From the NCBI GenBank assembly GCA_025454955.1, contig JALONL010000008.1:1-64000 (forward strand): a stretch of 64,000 nucleotides of DNA. Direction: 5' to 3'. Numbering within the stretch: position 1 is the stretch's first letter; the number at the start of each line of letters is the position of its first letter. Both the position numbers and the translations under genes were made by a program. Below are positions 60,480-64,000 of the stretch, in pieces. The stretch comes from Bacteroidia bacterium. GTDB lineage: Bacteria > Bacteroidota > Bacteroidia > Palsa-965. The notes under the pieces were generated by a model that saw only the letters and a list, made by a program, of their open reading frames with translations, made no database searches and was not told the DNA's origin.

Positions 60480-61661
60480 CTATACGGTGTATATGGGCAT
60501 CTGCACTTCCTGGCTACATGCGAGTGCGTCGCTCATGATAAGTTGTTTACGGCTTTTTACCTGGGAGTTCTGCCACAAGGGCAATTCGTTTGTTCCGGGG
60601 CTGATGCGTTGTTGGCTTTGCGAGTATGTGCCGGACACTGTTACTTCGGTTTCCCAGCAAAGACTGAAATCTGTTGATACTTCAAGCTCGTGTACGGCCA
60701 TCCAGCAATATGTTTGAGGGGTTGTGCCCTGCGAGGTAAAAGTTGCCGAAGTGAAATCGCTGTATTCTTTGTGTTGAAATTGTTGGGCTTCGTTGGGCTG
60801 GTGTATCTGCTGAATGCTTGTTTTAAGTGCTTCGGGCCAGTGTGCAGGCAAATTGTGTGATTGCGTGATTGTGGTGGTATTGGTTACACTGCCGTTTCCA
60901 ATTACACGCGGGTGAAACTGTGCCTGAATTTGCAACTGTTGTTCGTGTTTTATCACCGTAAGCTGCACAATATCGTGATGCGGAATAAGTTCCTGCTTTA
61001 CCGCGAACAAAGGCGCATCGGTTTCGAGCAAAATCCGGCAAAGCGCATAGTGTGTATTTTCATCGGAAAAAATAATTGCCGAACCACTGTGTGTGATCTG
61101 CAACTGATGAAGCAACGGTGCGCCGGTGAGCTGAAATGTATAGGGCCTTTTCTGCACAGGCATGGCACGAAATGCAAACTCACTGAGCAGGTTTATTCCC
61201 GGAATTAATTGCGCGGGAGTGTCGAGTGCCTGATGATGAAGCTGTATGGCATTGCGCAGAATAAGCAGTTTCAGTGCGTCGGCGCGGTTGGCGGGAAGCA
61301 GTGGACTTTCGGGCATCTGGCGGAAGTAAACTACTTTGTACACGTTTTGCCCGTTTACCTGCCAGCCGCTTATCATGGCTCCCACTGAACTTACTAAGCT
61401 GGATATGCCGGTAGTTTCGGCCACGGCGCGGAGTTGTGCTTCGGTTGCATTCATAATACCGAGCGACTGGTGCGTGGCGGCTGCCTGTGTTATCCATTGG
61501 CTTATCCGGGCCGGCGTGGTTTGCGGATTACAGCAACAGAACCAGTCGTAAGCATCAATCGGGGCATTGTCGTTGCAGTATTCCACACTGCCCAGCCTGT
61601 TCAGTAGCTGTGCGAAATACGCATCGGGTTTTCCGGTTACTCCTATCTTTTTGTGTGCCAT
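60480..61661 (-). CDS. Unknown protein, shares N-terminal domain with its upstream neighbour
   Basis: A 393-residue protein without a signal peptide. Residues 1-125 align with the N-terminus of the next gene upstream: THQSLGIMNATEAQLRAVAETTGISSLVSSVGAM here corresponds, in shorter matches, to FSLGVTSMTAAQQQSLI and SASIGALL there, and both have a YF/LRxMP element afterwards. The remainder is beta-rich with late cysteines (TPQTYCWMAVHELEV, FSLCWETEVTVSG). I recognise no family. It lies between a polymorphic toxin locus and a SUKH gene and may help in toxin delivery or form a secreted assembly. Confidence 0.6.
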   Translation of the reverse strand: MAHKKIGVTGKPDAYFAQLLNRLGSVEYCNDNAPIDAYDWFCCCNPQTTPARISQWITQAAATHQSLGIMNATEAQLRAVAETTGISSLVSSVGAMISGWQVNGQNVYKVVYFRQMPESPLLPANRADALKLLILRNAIQLHHQALDTPAQLIPGINLLSEFAFRAMPVQKRPYTFQLTGAPLLHQLQITHSGSAIIFSDENTHYALCRILLETDAPLFAVKQELIPHHDIVQLTVIKHEQQLQIQAQFHPRVIGNGSVTNTTTITQSHNLPAHWPEALKTSIQQIHQPNEAQQFQHKEYSDFTSATFTSQGTTPQTYCWMAVHELEVSTDFSLCWETEVTVSGTYSQSQQRISPGTNELPLWQNSQVKSRKQLIMSDALACSQEVQMPIYTV

Positions 61662-61673
61662 TTTTTAGCCGGT

Positions 61674-61713
61674 AAAAAACCGAAACCGTTTGACGAATTA
61701 CAAACGGTTTCGG
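61674..61713 (-). terminator. Intrinsic terminator between the two paralogous genes
   Basis: Perfect 13-bp arms CCGAAACCGTTTG/CAAACGGTTTCGG (61680-61713, 8-base loop) followed in minus sense by TTTTTT (61674-61679). It ends only 13 bases before the ATG of the downstream gene, so that gene needs readthrough or a promoter hidden upstream of the hairpin. Confidence 0.85.
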
Positions 61714-61724
61714 TGATTGAAGTA

Positions 61725-63137
61725 TTACTGATTGGGAGGAGTAACAGGGCCTTTCATGGCTGTAAGCTGCACCAGATCCACTAAGCCGGAACTCATTGTG
61801 GGTTGTTGTGTATTGCTGCTGTTGCTGCAATTCGTAACAGGATAACTCGGCCCGTAAGGGTTGCTGCAAACTGTTGTGTCGCAATACTGCTGATTACCGC
61901 CAAAATTAATATTGAACCTGATATTTACCGGATAACTGCCGCCTATGGCGGGTGTGGCATCGATAGAGCAAATATTTACCGATTCGAGTGTGGCGGATAA
62001 TGCGGGGTTACTATTGCGGTTGTTGTTTTGGGGCTGCGCAAAACTAATGCCCATAGTTCCATTGGAAGGATTATCGAGATTACTGATGGCAAACGAACTG
62101 ATATTGGGATTGGTGGAGCTGTTGAACTGGCGTGAATACACCGGGTTGAAATTTACTACCTGCATATTCCCGCCATTGTTTACATACATCTGAAACACGG
62201 TGCCGGAAGGCACACTGTCGGTAATGGTGGTTTGTCCGGCAGAGGCATTGGCCGGTGAGGAAGAAAAAACGCTTAATCCCTGCACGTTCTGGCCCGAATT
62301 GTTGAGAATATTTGAAGATACCTGAAAGTTAAACCATTGCTGCCATACATAAGAAAACGAGCAGGAACCGCAACTGGGCACGTTAAAGTCGCTAAAATAC
62401 AACTGCTGGGCGGGCTGCATGTTGGTATAACTTGTGACAATAATAAACCAGAAACGTCCGGGGCTTCCCTGCACGGGTTGCGGCCCCACGCCTGAATAAT
62501 ATACGTAAATGGTAGGTTGTACGGTAAAAGAAATGGTAGGCGAGTTTTTCAGATTGGAAGCAACGATTGAAAAGTTTTTGGGTGGAACGGTAATGATTCC
62601 GTAAGGAGATTCTGAAAATGTGGGAATGAGTAAATTGGTTACCGGCGGATCGGCACTGCGTGTGCTTTTTTTCTTTGAAGAGTTGGACGACTGAAGCGTT
62701 TCGTCAGAAATCTGAGCGGCAATGCCCTGCTGCATCATGCTCAGTTCTACCTGTTCTACTGTTAATCCTCCGGCAGTTATCTGATCGCTCATAGGCGAAT
62801 AATCGGGCATATAGCGAAGCTGGGGAACAAGCAGGCCGCCCGAAAGTGTGGTCATGTTCAGTAATGCACCAATGGAAGCGGAAACCGGTGTAATTCCGGT
62901 GGCAGTAATCAGACTTTGTTGCTGGGCGGCAGTCATGGAAGTTACACCAAGCGAAAATTTTGCATTCAGTGCTTTGGCAACCAAATCATCAAAATTTCCG
63001 TTGAAATTGGTACCATTTACGGCTACCATCTGGTAATCAGACAACCCGCTATCGCTGGTTGACACTGTCACATGTCCGAATTGTTTCAGCATGTTGGAAA
63101 CATCGTCAGACGACGAATTGATATACAGAATTTTCAT
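61725..63137 (-). CDS. Unknown Asn/Ser-rich protein, paralogue of its downstream neighbour
   Basis: A 470-residue protein with an N-terminal domain (1-120) related to the 393-residue neighbour. A Ser/Lys-rich linker follows (SSNSSKKKSTRSADPP, about 150-168). The long C-terminal beta-rich region is rich in Asn, Ser, Thr and aromatic residues (FYVYY-like IYVYYSGVGPQ, FWFIIVTSY, CGSCSF). No signal peptide or known domain is evident. The composition suggests an extracellular or structural protein. It lies 45 bases downstream of the HINT-nuclease toxin gene on the same strand and ends in a strong terminator. Confidence 0.6.
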   Translation of the reverse strand: MKILYINSSSDDVSNMLKQFGHVTVSTSDSGLSDYQMVAVNGTNFNGNFDDLVAKALNAKFSLGVTSMTAAQQQSLITATGITPVSASIGALLNMTTLSGGLLVPQLRYMPDYSPMSDQITAGGLTVEQVELSMMQQGIAAQISDETLQSSNSSKKKSTRSADPPVTNLLIPTFSESPYGIITVPPKNFSIVASNLKNSPTISFTVQPTIYVYYSGVGPQPVQGSPGRFWFIIVTSYTNMQPAQQLYFSDFNVPSCGSCSFSYVWQQWFNFQVSSNILNNSGQNVQGLSVFSSSPANASAGQTTITDSVPSGTVFQMYVNNGGNMQVVNFNPVYSRQFNSSTNPNISSFAISNLDNPSNGTMGISFAQPQNNNRNSNPALSATLESVNICSIDATPAIGGSYPVNIRFNINFGGNQQYCDTTVCSNPYGPSYPVTNCSNSSNTQQPTMSSGLVDLVQLTAMKGPVTPPNQ

Positions 63138-63182
63138 TTTCAGATTGTTTTTATGTTTGAACTGATTGAATAAAAGAGTGAA

Positions 63183-64000
63183 TTAAGGCACCACATTGAA
63201 CCATACCCTTGACCCGTCGGGCCAGATTCCACCATTGTTGGAGTATCTGAGAAACGAGCCAAAGTATGATCCGCTGCCGCGGTTATCCCACTGGGCAATG
63301 TAGCGTATGCTGGCTCCCGAGCCACCTTCCCAGAACATGGCGGGCGGGTATTCGTCGCGGTCAAATCCGGAGATGGTTTTCCAGCCGGCCAGCGACTGAC
63401 GGCGATTCATGCGTGCGCCGCTTCGGTCGATAGTGAGTACTTCGGGGTGGCCTGCATTTTGTGCGTCCTCAATATGATCGGCCGATTCGGGCCAGCGCGA
63501 CCTTGAAATTTTTACTTCCACATCGTAAGCATTACCACTGGGTGTATAGCATACGTTGTGAACGAGTACGCCATCGGCTCCCACAAAATAAGTGTGGCCG
63601 TTTTCCACTTCTATGTTATATACGGTGTGTGTGCGGCCGGTTGTATATACATAGCTTACCAATACGGTTTGCGAAGTATTTGTGCGCAACACATCGCCGG
63701 GGCGTAATGCGCTGGCGGTACACCATCCTGCGCGGGCTGTCCAGAAAGGATGCTCGCCGGTGGTGTGCAACTGGCCGGAAGTGGTAACCACAATTACTTC
63801 CTGCACCTGCTCGCGTGTAAACGTGCGTGTAACGCGCTGCTGCTGCACGGTTCCGTCTTCGGCGGTTGACAAAACCATATCGCCGGAGCGCAGCAGTTCT
63901 ATTTTCTGCGTGCCTGTGGGCGTGGCCACCGTTGTACCGGCTGCAAAACACTGGGCCTGTTGTGCGCTTATGCCTTCGCCTTCAAATTCGGCAATTTCCA
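63183..64000 (-). CDS. Polymorphic toxin C-terminus: HINT domain plus NucA/NucB-like DNase (5' end outside window)
   Basis: The frame is open to the window edge, so only the last 271 residues are seen. The HINT autoprocessing domain starts at a catalytic cysteine encoded at 63948-63950 (CFAAGTTV) and contains TTGEHPFWT and the terminal junction GVLVHNVC, the usual His-Asn before Cys. The toxin module after it (about 110 residues; GFDRDEYPPAMFWEGG, ASIRYIAQWDNRGSGS, PDGSRVWF) resembles the NucA/NucB deoxyribonuclease family. Such proteins are secreted and release the nuclease by HINT cleavage. The GTG at 63929 is not the true start. Confidence 0.85.
   Translation of the reverse strand, partial: EIAEFEGEGISAQQAQCFAAGTTVATPTGTQKIELLRSGDMVLSTAEDGTVQQQRVTRTFTREQVQEVIVVTTSGQLHTTGEHPFWTARAGWCTASALRPGDVLRTNTSQTVLVSYVYTTGRTHTVYNIEVENGHTYFVGADGVLVHNVCYTPSGNAYDVEVKISRSRWPESADHIEDAQNAGHPEVLTIDRSGARMNRRQSLAGWKTISGFDRDEYPPAMFWEGGSGASIRYIAQWDNRGSGSYFGSFLRYSNNGGIWPDGSRVWFNVVP

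Noticed and set aside
63461..63787. Plus-strand frame opposite the HINT-nuclease
   Set aside because: Antisense shadow; the minus frame has clear HINT and nuclease motifs.

Overview
The window looks like a chromosomal segment of a member of the Bacteroidota. The evidence is threefold. Two proteins carry type IX secretion (T9SS) C-terminal sorting domains. Promoters follow the Bacteroidota pattern (TTG, a spacer of 19-23 bases, then TAnnTTTG) and genes have no obvious Shine-Dalgarno sequence. Several genes have Bacteroidota-type architectures: PD40/OmpA envelope proteins, a GH3-serine hydrolase fusion, OstA-like protein and tandem rhomboids. I cannot place it below phylum. No rRNA, tRNA or CRISPR array was found.

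Left part (1-29.3 kb): mostly core genes on the + strand. These are fumarylacetoacetase, a MORN lipoprotein, Rel/SpoT alarmone enzyme, a RelE/ParE toxin-antitoxin pair, Fur regulator, STAS protein, PurA and an OstA-like protein. A minus-strand GH3/serine-hydrolase fusion follows. At 13.2-14.4 kb a degenerate 39-41 bp minisatellite lies between two copies of a nested palindrome, directly beside a REP-associated tyrosine transposase (RAYT). Then come a voltage-gated-type channel, MutL, two rhomboids, an EEP-family protein, a 2-oxoacid dehydrogenase E2, three PorE-like PD40 proteins and a T9SS cargo protein.

Middle (29.5-43.9 kb): FabI, two small AT-rich membrane-type genes, an AraC regulator with an SDR enzyme, RecR, a repeat-filled convergent gap, a GreA/B-like protein, a metallophosphoesterase, a T9SS subtilisin, MnmA, a MORN protein and a DUF900 hydrolase. 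An AT-rich pair follows: a lipoprotein precursor ending in a fulvocin C-like eight-cysteine domain, and a membrane thioredoxin with CGPC.

Right part (43.9-64 kb): this is the most interesting region. An RNA-repair cluster (two RlaP-type nucleotidyltransferases, a small conserved protein, Pnkp, Hen1) sits behind what looks like a leader-peptide attenuator with clustered Leu codons. Upstream of it is a compact five-gene NAD operon: nrtR, NadM-Nudix, a NAMPT-type transferase, a divergent Prs homologue and a PARG-like ADP-ribose glycohydrolase. Divergently transcribed from nrtR are a TonB receptor, PnuC and NadR, with a clean 21-bp palindrome in the shared promoter region. Together they suggest nicotinamide riboside uptake, nicotinamide salvage and ADP-ribose recycling next to RNA repair.

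The window ends in a minus-strand polymorphic-toxin locus. It holds a truncated HINT protein with a C-terminal NucA/NucB-like nuclease, two proteins sharing an N-terminal domain I do not recognise, and a SUKH-type putative immunity protein.
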